From positions 1-35,902 of the forward strand of contig CACGGY010000003.1 in NCBI GenBank assembly GCA_902572675.1: a DNA stretch of 35,902 nt. Reading direction: 5' to 3'. This document shows positions 8,565-16,142 of this stretch, one piece after another; the stretch's first letter is position 1; each line of letters begins with the position of its first letter. The DNA comes from an uncultured Prochlorococcus sp. Lineage in GTDB: Bacteria; Cyanobacteriota; Cyanobacteriia; PCC-6307; Cyanobiaceae. A program made the translations under genes and the position numbers. The notes below the pieces were generated by a model that was given only the letters and a program-made list of their open reading frames with translations, did no database searches and was not told the origin of the DNA.

Positions 8565-8580
8565 GTTTATACTATTAAAC
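8565..8580. promoter_or_regulatory. Overlapping divergent -10 candidates for grxC and prfB
   Basis: In the short grxC-prfB gap the minus strand reads TATAAA at 8566-8571 and the plus strand reads TATACT at 8568-8573. Both are inside a GTTTA-N6-TAAAC dyad (8565-8580). The spacing to each start codon (about 20 bases to grxC, about 50 to prfB) is plausible for a -10 element. No good -35 element is seen, which is common in this group. The call is by consensus only. Confidence 0.3.
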
Positions 8581-8621
8581 AAAAGTGCTTGTTAGATTAT
8601 AAATAACGATTAAATTCTATT

Positions 8622-9744
8622 TTGATAGATATTACAGATTTCAAAAAAGATCTTTCGGAACTAACAGAGCGCCTTGTTAATGCTCAGGATTGTCTTTGAC
8701 GTTCCAAGATTAAAAGCGAAAAGGAGAGAGTTAGAGCAAATTTCTGCTCAACCTGAATTTTGGGAGAATCAAGAAGAGGCGAAAAAACAAATGCTAATCC
8801 TTGATGATGTTAAGGCACAACTTGAATTGTTGGATAAATGGAAAACTTTTATTTCTGATGCTAATGCCTCTCTTGAGCTTTATTCTTTAGAACCAGAAGA
8901 GGAAATGATCTTGGAATCCCAGCAGGGATTAAAGAAATTAAGAGAGAATTTAGATAAATGGGAATTTGAAAGATTGTTATGTGGTGAATACGATAAGGAA
9001 GGAGCAGTAGTTTCTATTAACGCAGGAGCTGGTGGAACAGATGCTCAGGATTGGGTAGAGATCTTATTGAGAATGTATTCAAGATGGGCCGATAATAATC
9101 AAATGAGTTTAAGTATCAATGAATTATCTCAAGGAGAAGAAGCAGGTATCAAAAGTGTAACTTTTGAAATTGATGGAAAATATGCGTACGGATATTTACA
9201 ACATGAAAAAGGAACTCATAGATTAGTAAGAATTTCTCCTTTCAATGCTAATGGTAAAAGACAAACCAGCTTTGCTGGTGTGGAGATCATGCCAAAATTA
9301 GATGAAAATATTTCACTTGATATACCTGAAAAAGATTTGGAAATTACAACAAGCAGATCCGGTGGGGCTGGAGGACAAAATGTTAATAAAGTAGAAACAG
9401 CGGTGAGAATTGTTCATGTGCCTTCAGGGATTTCAGTAAGATGTACACAAGAAAGATCTCAATTACAAAATAAAGAAAAAGCTATGTTACTTCTTAAGTC
9501 TAAACTACTAGTGATTGCTAAAGAACAAAGAGCTGCAGAAGTCGCTGATATTAAAGGTGATATTGTGGAAGCTGCATGGGGCAATCAAATAAGAAATTAT
9601 GTTTTCCATCCCTATCAAATGGTAAAAGATCTCAGAACTATGCAGGAGACTAACGACTTAGATAGTGTTTTAGATGGTGGACTGGAACCATTTATTCATG
9701 AATTATTACGCATGAATATTTCTTCTAACGAATCTATTGAATAA
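8622..9744 (+). CDS. prfB: Peptide chain release factor 2, expressed by programmed +1 frameshift
   Basis: Reads UGA and UAA stop codons and triggers peptide release. Frame 0 runs from a TTG start at 8622 for 25 codons (beginning IDITDFKKDL after the start) to an in-frame TGA at 8697-8699. The rest of the protein is in the +1 frame from GAC at 8698. The shift site CTT TGA C is the classical RF2 recoding site, with AGGA a few bases upstream. The joined product is 373 aa. In that numbering the codon-recognition tripeptide SPF is at 205-207 and the GGQ loop at 250-252, the same numbers as in E. coli RF2, which supports both the start and the shift. A TTG at 8674 in the downstream frame would give a wrong N-terminus. 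The next gene starts 3 bases after the stop. Confidence 0.93.
8682..8700 (+). promoter_or_regulatory. RF2 programmed +1 frameshift signal
   Basis: The slippery CTT (8694-8696) is followed by TGA (8697-8699) and C (8700), the poorly terminating UGA-C context. A Shine-Dalgarno-like AGGA at 8686-8689 precedes the CTT by four bases. In E. coli the same layout lets scarce RF2 favour a +1 shift, so the protein autoregulates its own synthesis. Ordinary genes around it lack Shine-Dalgarno sites, which makes the AGGA here more telling. Confidence 0.9.
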
Positions 9745-9747
9745 CTA

Positions 9748-9930
9748 ATGAAAAATAAAAACGAAAATATAGAAAAAAAAGTTGCTCCCCCAAGCTTTAT
9801 AAAGCTTGCTATGCGAAATATGGTAAGGAAGGGTTCAAAAAGTATTTCTCATTTTTCAATAACCTTTATAGTTTTAATAGGGATATTAATACTTTTAGCC
9901 ACAGTAGGTAAGCCTAATATTCCTGTATAA
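9748..9930 (+). CDS. Small single-span membrane protein, DUF3285-like
   Basis: 60-aa protein with a basic N-terminal half and one hydrophobic helix at about 38-55 (TFIVLIGILILLATVG). The segment PPSFIKLAMRNMVRKG (14-29) resembles the short cyanobacterial family I know as DUF3285. That match is from memory, not a search. The function is unknown. Only 3 bases separate it from prfB and 6 from ybeY, so it should be co-transcribed with them. The basic stretch before the helix predicts an N-in orientation. The tight placement between real genes argues that it is translated. Confidence 0.75.
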   Translation: MKNKNENIEKKVAPPSFIKLAMRNMVRKGSKSISHFSITFIVLIGILILLATVGKPNIPV

Positions 9931-9936
9931 GAATGT

Positions 9937-10476
9937 ATGACAGAAAAAATTATTTCTGAAATAAATTTAGATTTGGTTTTTAAATGTAATGAATTTTCTC
10001 AATTTTCAAATAAGTTAAAAGATTCTAAAAATAAGCTTATTTTTGAATCTAATTTTTGGGAGCAAGTTTTTTTATCTTGGATAAAAATAATATTAAAAAA
10101 AGATGATTATAAATTGCCAAATTTCATTTTTGAAAAAAAATCTTTTTCATTAGGCTTAGAGATCATATCTAATCAAGAAATTGCTTTTATGAACCAGAAA
10201 TGGATGCAAAAAAATGGACCAACTGATGTTCTATCTTTTCCAATCATTTCTGATGAATCTCTAAATACTTTAGATCATATAGAGTTGGGAGATATATTCA
10301 TATCATTAGAGATCGCACTTGAGCAATCTTATGAATATAAACATTCAATCTATAAAGAAATGCTCTGGTTGGCTAGTCATGGATTTTTACATCTTTTAGG
10401 TTGGGAACATAATAATGATCTTGATTTAGAAAATATGTTAAATTTTCAGGAATATTTAATTAAAAAATTAGATTAA
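9937..10476 (+). CDS. ybeY: Endoribonuclease / rRNA maturation factor YbeY
   Basis: UPF0054 metalloprotein involved in 16S rRNA 3'-end maturation and ribosome quality control. The zinc motif H148-x3-H152-x5-H158 is intact (HGFLHLLGWEH), although the usual G-Y-D-H is G-W-E-H here. TDVLSFP (96-102) and the LGDIFIS segment (118-124) are the other family marks. At 179 aa it is longer than the E. coli protein (about 155), with the extra residues mainly at the N-terminus. The ATG start leaves 6 bases from the preceding small gene. Together with prfB it forms a translation-related part of this operon. Confidence 0.92.
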   Translation: MTEKIISEINLDLVFKCNEFSQFSNKLKDSKNKLIFESNFWEQVFLSWIKIILKKDDYKLPNFIFEKKSFSLGLEIISNQEIAFMNQKWMQKNGPTDVLSFPIISDESLNTLDHIELGDIFISLEIALEQSYEYKHSIYKEMLWLASHGFLHLLGWEHNNDLDLENMLNFQEYLIKKLD

Positions 10477-10482
10477 AAATCT

Positions 10483-10902
10483 ATGGACAAAAAAATAAAC
10501 TCTCTAAAAAATAGAATAGAATCTTATAAAACTTCTAGTAATGTATTAAAAAGTTTTAAGTATGCTTTTAGTGGAATTAGTTACGTATTAAAAACTTCAA
10601 GAAATTTTAAAATTCAATTAATTTTTGCAGTTACAAGTTTAATGATTGGTTTTTTGCTGCAAATTAGTCAAAGTAATTATGTAATTTTAATTGCCACAAT
10701 TATGTCTGTTTTAATCTTAGAAATATTAAATACATCTATTGAATCAATAGTTGATTTAGTAGTTAAAAAAGAATTTAATAGTTTGGCAAAAATTTCAAAA
10801 GATACTTCTGCAGGAGCAGTGTTATTAGCTTCCATTAATTCTGTTATTATTGCTGTATATATTTTTGTTCCTAAAATTAAGTTGTTATTTGAATATATAT
10901 AG
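10483..10902 (+). CDS. dgkA: Diacylglycerol kinase / undecaprenol kinase family (DagK)
   Basis: Small integral membrane lipid kinase of 139 aa with three hydrophobic helices (about 44-60, 67-83 and 111-130). The family motif is E80-ILNTSIE-87, containing the E-x-x-N-T-x-x-E residues that hold ATP and Mg. The following KDTSAGAVLL (107-116) matches the K-D-x-x-A-G-A-V-L pattern. In Gram-negative enteric bacteria the substrate is diacylglycerol, and in Gram-positives it is undecaprenol. The sequence does not decide which applies here. It sits 6 bases after ybeY and 2 bases before trpG. The ybeY-dgkA adjacency is common in bacteria. Confidence 0.9.
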   Translation: MDKKINSLKNRIESYKTSSNVLKSFKYAFSGISYVLKTSRNFKIQLIFAVTSLMIGFLLQISQSNYVILIATIMSVLILEILNTSIESIVDLVVKKEFNSLAKISKDTSAGAVLLASINSVIIAVYIFVPKIKLLFEYI

Positions 10903-10904
10903 AT

Positions 10905-11501
10905 ATGTTTCTTGTTATTGATAATTACGATAGTTTTACATATAACCTTGTTCAATATTTAGGAGAACTTTCTGTTGAGCATGAAATCACTCGAGAATTA
11001 ATAGTTAAAAGAAATGATGAGATTACTCTAGATGAAATTATCAAACTAAATCCTAGTGGTATCCTATTATCGCCAGGTCCTGGTAATCCAGATCAATCTG
11101 GAATTTGTTTGCCAATACTAAAAAAATTATCAAAAACTATTCCAACATTAGGAGTTTGTTTAGGGCATCAAGCTTTGGCCCAAGCTTTTGGAGGTAAGGT
11201 TATAGTTGGGAAAGAACTTATGCATGGTAAGACATCCAAAATATTTCATAATCAAAAAGGTTTGTTTAAAGATATCGAGACTCCATTTGTGGCTACTAGA
11301 TATCATAGTCTTATAGTTGATTCAAGTTCATTACCAACTTGCTTTGATATAACTGCGACTTTAGAAGACTCAACTATTATGGCTATTTCTCACAAAGAAT
11401 ATAAGCATTTACATGGAGTACAGTTTCATCCTGAAAGTGTATTGACACAATTTGGTCATAAATTAATTAGTAATTTTCTAAAAATGGCTGAACAAAAGTA
11501 A
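10905..11501 (+). CDS. trpG: Anthranilate / aminodeoxychorismate synthase glutamine amidotransferase subunit
   Basis: Class I glutamine amidotransferase of 198 aa that supplies ammonia to chorismate-using partners. The nucleophile is C85 in GVCLGHQALAQAFGG, and the rest of the triad is H175 and E177 in GVQFHPES. The start FLVIDNYDSFTYNLVQYL and the oxyanion loop LSPGPGNP (55-62) are typical of TrpG/PabA. In organisms with one copy the subunit serves both tryptophan and folate synthesis. No trpE or pabB lies nearby, so the partner cannot be read from context. It follows dgkA by 2 bases, which implies co-transcription. Confidence 0.92.
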   Translation: MFLVIDNYDSFTYNLVQYLGELSVEHEITRELIVKRNDEITLDEIIKLNPSGILLSPGPGNPDQSGICLPILKKLSKTIPTLGVCLGHQALAQAFGGKVIVGKELMHGKTSKIFHNQKGLFKDIETPFVATRYHSLIVDSSSLPTCFDITATLEDSTIMAISHKEYKHLHGVQFHPESVLTQFGHKLISNFLKMAEQK

Positions 11502-11521
11502 AATATAAAAAAATTTATAAT

Positions 11522-12247
11522 ATGATTTCTCAAATTAAAAACATTTTCTTTTTTATATTATTTAGCTCTTTTTTACCTACCTCATTATTTGCTAGGAATT
11601 TAGTAATAAAAAGTCTGGGACATAGTAGTTTCTTAATTAATAGTGCTGAAAAATCGATTCTTATAAATCCCTTTAAAGCAATAGGTTGTGCAAGCAATTT
11701 AAAAGAGCCAAAAGAAGTCAACGCAGATTTTATTTTGGCTAGTTCTAGGCTTCCAGATGAAGGCTTTAATCCTAATAATCAATTAATGTTTGTAGATCCA
11801 GGAATCTACCAATTTGAGGATATTTTATTAAATGGAATTTCCGTCCCACATGACAGAGTAGATGGAAGAAGATTTGGGATGGCAACTGTTTGGAGTTGGA
11901 AGCAGAATGATCTTAAAATTGTTCATATGGGAGGCGCTGCTGGTGATATTGATATTAATAGTCAAATTATGTTGTCTCGCCCAGATATCTTATTTATTTC
12001 AATTGGAGGAGGAATAAAATCTTATGATGGGCAAGAGGCTTCAAGAATAGTTAAGCTTTTAAAACCTAATGTAGTTATTCCTGTTCACTTTGCTCGTGGT
12101 AAAAAAATTAACAAAGAATGTGATTTCTCAAATGCTGATTTGTTTATCGAAAATATGAAAAATTTTAAAGTAAAATATGTTGGAAAGGATTTGCAAATAA
12201 AATCCAAAAGAATCGATCAAAATATAATTTATATTTTTGGTAATTAA
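11522..12247 (+). CDS. Exported metallo-beta-lactamase-fold protein with lost metal motif
   Basis: 241-aa protein with an N-terminal signal sequence (hydrophobic 8-19, likely cleavage after SLFA near residue 24), so probably periplasmic or lumenal. The start of the mature part, SLGHSSFLINSAEKSILINP (31-50), and the late PVHFARGKK (187-195) fit the UlaG-like branch of the metallo-beta-lactamase fold. The position of the zinc motif HxHxDH reads ASSRLPDEGF (73-82), so the first ligands are gone. H110, H135 and H189 remain. It probably lacks ordinary MBL hydrolase chemistry, unless it uses other ligands. It lies 20 bases after trpG. Its stop overlaps the convergent hisC stop by 3 bases within TTAA. 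Confidence 0.7.
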   Translation: MISQIKNIFFFILFSSFLPTSLFARNLVIKSLGHSSFLINSAEKSILINPFKAIGCASNLKEPKEVNADFILASSRLPDEGFNPNNQLMFVDPGIYQFEDILLNGISVPHDRVDGRRFGMATVWSWKQNDLKIVHMGGAAGDIDINSQIMLSRPDILFISIGGGIKSYDGQEASRIVKLLKPNVVIPVHFARGKKINKECDFSNADLFIENMKNFKVKYVGKDLQIKSKRIDQNIIYIFGN

Positions 12248-13353
12248 TTTATTAAATCTAGGACCTTGTAATTGTCCCAGAAAAAAATCATTTGTTCTTT
12301 AGTTCCAATACTAACCCTTATTGACTTACCAATATCTTTTTTATTTTCCATACTTCTGATAAGAATACCTTTTTCTCTCATCTGTTGTATTAAAATTTTA
12401 GGATCTTTTTTTGGCCAAATTAAGAAATAATTACCACCACTAAAATGAGTTCTGATTTTTGTTGATTTAAATTTATTTAAAATCCATTCCCTTGCTTTTT
12501 TTACTTCTAAAACATAATTATCAATATATGATTTGTCTTTAAGTGCTGCTAATGCTGCCGTTATAGCAAAGCTATTTACATCATATGGTCCTGTAACTTT
12601 ATTAATAAAATTAATTAAATTTTTATTGCCAAAAGTAAAACCTATTCTTAAACCAGCTAACCCAGCTGTTTTTGAGAGAGATTGAATTATTAGTATATTG
12701 TTATTCTTTTCAAAATCTATCGATTCAAGAAGACTATCTCCATTAAATTTTTCATATAGTTCATCAACAATTATCAATGCATCGTTTTTGATATTTGCTA
12801 ACTTAATTATCTCTTGAGCATTTAAAACTGTTCCTGTCGGATTATTTGGATTACAAATAAATACTAACTTTGGATTATACTTTATAATTTTTTCGCTAAA
12901 TTCTTCGATGGGAAATAGAAAATTTTCCCCAATGTAAGAACAAGTGATTTTCTTCATTCCTCGCATTTCTGAACAAGGAGAATAGTAACCAAAAGTTGGA
13001 TTCGTGGTTAGAAAGATTTGATCTTTTTCTCCAAAGCAATTGAAGATTGCATTTATTGCTGCGTCTGCTCCATTGAAAATTCCTATTTCATCATTATCAA
13101 ATTTTCTTGAATCAAGATATTTATCACATAAAAAATTTTTTAATAAATTATATTCTGGATAAATTGCAATCTCATTTAATTTTATCGCTTGTAATGCCTT
13201 TATAACCTTAGGACTTGGACCCAGGGTATTTTCATTAAAGTCTAAGCGGAGTAAATTTCTTCTATTTTCTAAAGGTGCAGAGTAAGACTGCATATTTATT
13301 ATTTCTTCTCTTGGTCTTGGGCAAAGATTATTTAATTGATCAAAATCATTCAT
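12244..13353 (-). CDS. hisC: Histidinol-phosphate aminotransferase-like class I/II aminotransferase
   Basis: PLP fold-type I aminotransferase of 369 aa. Residues seen are LDFNENTLGPSPKV (37-50), the substrate loop NPNNPTG (168-174), D197 that contacts the pyridine nitrogen (IIVDELY), the PLP lysine K228 in QSLSKTAGLAGLR, and the R236 phosphate contact. The N-terminal RLDFNEN and the spacing fit HisC, which converts imidazole-acetol phosphate to histidinol phosphate. Substrate overlap with aromatic or other aminotransferases cannot be excluded. The ATG overlaps the argS stop by one base (TAATG), so translation is likely coupled to argS. Confidence 0.8.
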   Translation of the reverse strand: MNDFDQLNNLCPRPREEIINMQSYSAPLENRRNLLRLDFNENTLGPSPKVIKALQAIKLNEIAIYPEYNLLKNFLCDKYLDSRKFDNDEIGIFNGADAAINAIFNCFGEKDQIFLTTNPTFGYYSPCSEMRGMKKITCSYIGENFLFPIEEFSEKIIKYNPKLVFICNPNNPTGTVLNAQEIIKLANIKNDALIIVDELYEKFNGDSLLESIDFEKNNNILIIQSLSKTAGLAGLRIGFTFGNKNLINFINKVTGPYDVNSFAITAALAALKDKSYIDNYVLEVKKAREWILNKFKSTKIRTHFSGGNYFLIWPKKDPKILIQQMREKGILIRSMENKKDIGKSIRVSIGTKEQMIFFWDNYKVLDLIN

Positions 13354-15167
13354 TACATTCTTTCTAAAGTTTCAATACCTAGAAGCTCTAAGCTTAATTT
13401 TAGTGTTTTTGCAGTTAGATCACATAAATTCAGTCTAGAAATTTTTATATATTTTGCTTCTTTGAGTATTGGAACTTGATCATAGAACCTATTAAAAGTT
13501 TGACATAGCTCAAACAGATAATTGCATAATCTATTTGGCATTAAGTCTTTTTCAATAGATATTATGACTTCATCAAACCTAAGTAATTTTCTTATAAGTT
13601 TCCATTCAGATTTATGTTCATAATTTATGTATTGCAAATCTTTAGAGTCATAAACAAAATCATTTTTTCTGTTAATTCCTGCAATTCTTACAAGTGTATA
13701 CAACAAATAGGGAGCAGTATTTCCATTAAGGGAAAGCATTTTATCAAAACTAAATTGATAATTAGTAATCCTATTTTGGCTTAAATCTGCATACTTAACA
13801 GCTCCTAATCCAATAATTCTTGAAGTATTTGCAATAAAATCTTCTGTCTCATAACGATTTTCATCTTCTAATCTTTTTAATAAATCCTCTTTTGCTCTTC
13901 TAACTGCTTCTTTTAATAAATCTTTTAAACGTATTGTTTCACCTTCCCTTGTCTTTAGTTTTTTGCCATCAATTCCTTGAACTAAACCAAAAGGGACATG
14001 GTCTACTTGGCAATTGTCTGGGATCCATTTTGCTTTTTTTGCAACTTGAAAAACCCCAGCAAAATGATTTGCTTGTCCATGATCAGTTACATAAATAATT
14101 CTCGAAGCATCATCACCATTAGGAGGTTTATTGAATCTGTATCTTATAGCAGCGAGATCTGTGGTGGCATAGTTGAAACCTCCATCTTTTTTTTGAACAA
14201 TTAGCGGTAAAGGTTTGCCTTCTTTATTAGTCATCCCATCTAAAAATACACATTTTGCTCCTTGATCTTCTACTAATATTTTTTTTAAATTCAAATCCTC
14301 AATAACCGATTTTAAGAAGGGGTTATAAAAAGATTCACCTCTTTCTTCTATTTTTATTTTTAAATTTTTATAGATTTCATCAAATTCTTTTCTAGATTGA
14401 TCACATAATAATTTCCAAGCTTTAATCGATTTAATATCTCCACTTTGTAACTTAACTACTTCCTCTCTAGATCTTTTCTGGAATTCAGATTCATTATCAA
14501 ATCTTTTTTTTGATTCTTTATAAAATTCAACTAAATCTCTTATCTTAATATTGCCTATCTCCTCTAAATCATTTGAATATAAATCTTTGAGCTGAGTAAT
14601 AAGCATTCCAAACTGCGTTCCCCAATCGCCAACATGATTTAGTCTTAATACTTGATAACCTCTTAATTCGAAAATTCTGGATATTGAATCTCCTATTATT
14701 GTTGATCTTAAATGCCCTACATGCATTTCTTTAGCAATATTAGGACTAGAAAAATCTACAATGACTTTATTTGATAAGCCACTATCTAAATCTTTTTTAA
14801 TTTGAGGTACTCCACCCCTTTGGCATTGAATATTTAATCTAATTTCATTTATTAGAACTTCATCTTTTAATTTTATATTTATAAATCCAGGTCCAGCTAT
14901 TTCTAGACTCTTACATAATTTTGCTATGCTTTTATTTTTATTTAAAAGGATAATAAAATCATTAGAAATATCTCTTGGGTTCTTTTTATATATTTTAGAT
15001 AAACTTAAACAAACATTACATTGATAATCACCAAATTCCTCTTTTGATGATTGTGTAATTAAATTTTTTCTAAGAATTTCGAATTCTCCTTTTTTATCAT
15101 TTTTTTCAAGACTATCTAAAAGAGATTGTTCAAATTGTTTTGTTAATTCTTTAAAAATGGTTAGCAT
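13353..15167 (-). CDS. argS: Arginyl-tRNA synthetase
   Basis: Class I aminoacyl-tRNA synthetase of 604 aa that charges tRNA-Arg. The N-terminal Add-1 domain covers about 1-115. The HIGH-type signature is H149-V-G-H152 inside SSPNIAKEMHVGHLRSTIIG-like sequence, followed by LNHVGDWGTQFGML. The KMSK region is the degenerate GKKLKTREG typical of ArgRS. The C-terminal DALR anticodon-binding domain ends with LSLELLGIETLERM. The length is normal. It is co-directional with nadC upstream (27 bases) and hisC downstream (1-base overlap). Confidence 0.97.
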   Translation of the reverse strand: MLTIFKELTKQFEQSLLDSLEKNDKKGEFEILRKNLITQSSKEEFGDYQCNVCLSLSKIYKKNPRDISNDFIILLNKNKSIAKLCKSLEIAGPGFINIKLKDEVLINEIRLNIQCQRGGVPQIKKDLDSGLSNKVIVDFSSPNIAKEMHVGHLRSTIIGDSISRIFELRGYQVLRLNHVGDWGTQFGMLITQLKDLYSNDLEEIGNIKIRDLVEFYKESKKRFDNESEFQKRSREEVVKLQSGDIKSIKAWKLLCDQSRKEFDEIYKNLKIKIEERGESFYNPFLKSVIEDLNLKKILVEDQGAKCVFLDGMTNKEGKPLPLIVQKKDGGFNYATTDLAAIRYRFNKPPNGDDASRIIYVTDHGQANHFAGVFQVAKKAKWIPDNCQVDHVPFGLVQGIDGKKLKTREGETIRLKDLLKEAVRRAKEDLLKRLEDENRYETEDFIANTSRIIGLGAVKYADLSQNRITNYQFSFDKMLSLNGNTAPYLLYTLVRIAGINRKNDFVYDSKDLQYINYEHKSEWKLIRKLLRFDEVIISIEKDLMPNRLCNYLFELCQTFNRFYDQVPILKEAKYIKISRLNLCDLTAKTLKLSLELLGIETLERM

Positions 15168-15194
15168 TAATTATTCAATTATTTATCTATATAA

Positions 15195-16061
15195 TTAATT
15201 AATATAACGCATACTCAAATCAATCCAATTACTTTTGGTGATTGAAGAACTTGTTGAAATCAAATCAATACCTTTTATTAGAAATTTACTAATTTCTTCA
15301 GGTTTAATTCCAGAAACTTCTATTATTAAATTTTTCTTCACTTCTTTTTTTAAGCTATTCATTGATAAATCTCTTAATTCTTGAACGTTATTTTTGATTA
15401 TTTCAGGGCTAAGTTCATCCAATAAGATACTATCTGCTCCTGCTAATACTGCTTCTTTTGCCTGTTCGATATTCTCAGCTTCAATTATTATATGAGTTGT
15501 AAAAGGCGAATTTAGTCGAATTTTTTTTACTACATTATTAAGATTATCTGTCCATGCGATGTGATTTTCTTTTATCATAGCCGCGTCGTATAATCCCATT
15601 CTATGATTTACTCCACCTCCACATTTGAATGCATATTTTTCAAATATTCTTAAACCAGGAGTAGTTTTCCTAGTATCTGCTAATTTTATATTTGTACCTT
15701 CTAACTTATTGACAAGATTCTTTGTATATGTAGATATTCCAGATAAATGCATTGCTATATTTAAGCTGATCCTTTCACATGCTAGTAAACTTTTTGAAGG
15801 TCCATATATTTCTAAGAGTTTTTGATCTTTAACAAATTTCTCTCCATCAGAGATATTAAATTTTGGACTGATTTTTAAATCAATTTTTTTAAAAATTTCT
15901 TTTATAATTTCAACCCCACAAAATATACCCTCCTCTTTTGCAATCCAATATGCATTACCATTCTCTTCTGTAATAGAGGGACTTGTAAGATCTCCCCTAC
16001 CTATATCTTCATCGATCCAATTATCAATGATCTTACTTATTATTGGAGTATTTAAATCCAC
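15195..16061 (-). CDS. nadC: Nicotinate-nucleotide pyrophosphorylase (quinolinate phosphoribosyltransferase)
   Basis: Decarboxylating phosphoribosyltransferase that makes nicotinate mononucleotide from quinolinate and PRPP in de novo NAD synthesis. The 288-aa length is typical. The N-terminal EDIGRGDLTS (18-27), the substrate-binding DTRKTTPGLR (129-138), the GGGVNHR step and HRMGLYDAAMIKENH (153-167) are clear. The C-terminal barrel segments end in LILDEL- and SGI-type strands (ILLDELSPE, IEVSGIKPEEI). It is downstream of mnmE by 81 bases and upstream of argS by 27. The gap to mnmE carries two copies of TCAACT (16092 and 16109) and TATATA runs that could hold a promoter. Confidence 0.95.
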   Translation of the reverse strand: MDLNTPIISKIIDNWIDEDIGRGDLTSPSITEENGNAYWIAKEEGIFCGVEIIKEIFKKIDLKISPKFNISDGEKFVKDQKLLEIYGPSKSLLACERISLNIAMHLSGISTYTKNLVNKLEGTNIKLADTRKTTPGLRIFEKYAFKCGGGVNHRMGLYDAAMIKENHIAWTDNLNNVVKKIRLNSPFTTHIIIEAENIEQAKEAVLAGADSILLDELSPEIIKNNVQELRDLSMNSLKKEVKKNLIIEVSGIKPEEISKFLIKGIDLISTSSSITKSNWIDLSMRYIN

Positions 16062-16142
16062 TAAACTAAAAAATAATTAATTAATAAAAAGTCAACTGAA
16101 GTTAGAGATCAACTATATATCACTATGTAATTTAACTCAAAT

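Noticed and set aside
8674..8700. TTG at 8674 as start of release factor 2
   Set aside because: It would begin with residues (MLMLRIVF) unlike any RF2 N-terminus, while the frame-0 stretch ending in CTTTGAC gives a proper helix and E. coli-identical motif numbering.
10677..10955. A 92-aa minus-strand open frame across dgkA and trpG
   Set aside because: It spans two well-supported plus-strand genes and has no recognisable features.
16092..16114. Two TCAACT repeats 17 bases apart upstream of nadC
   Set aside because: Six-base repeats are expected by chance in AT-rich spacer DNA, and no dyad or promoter geometry supports them.
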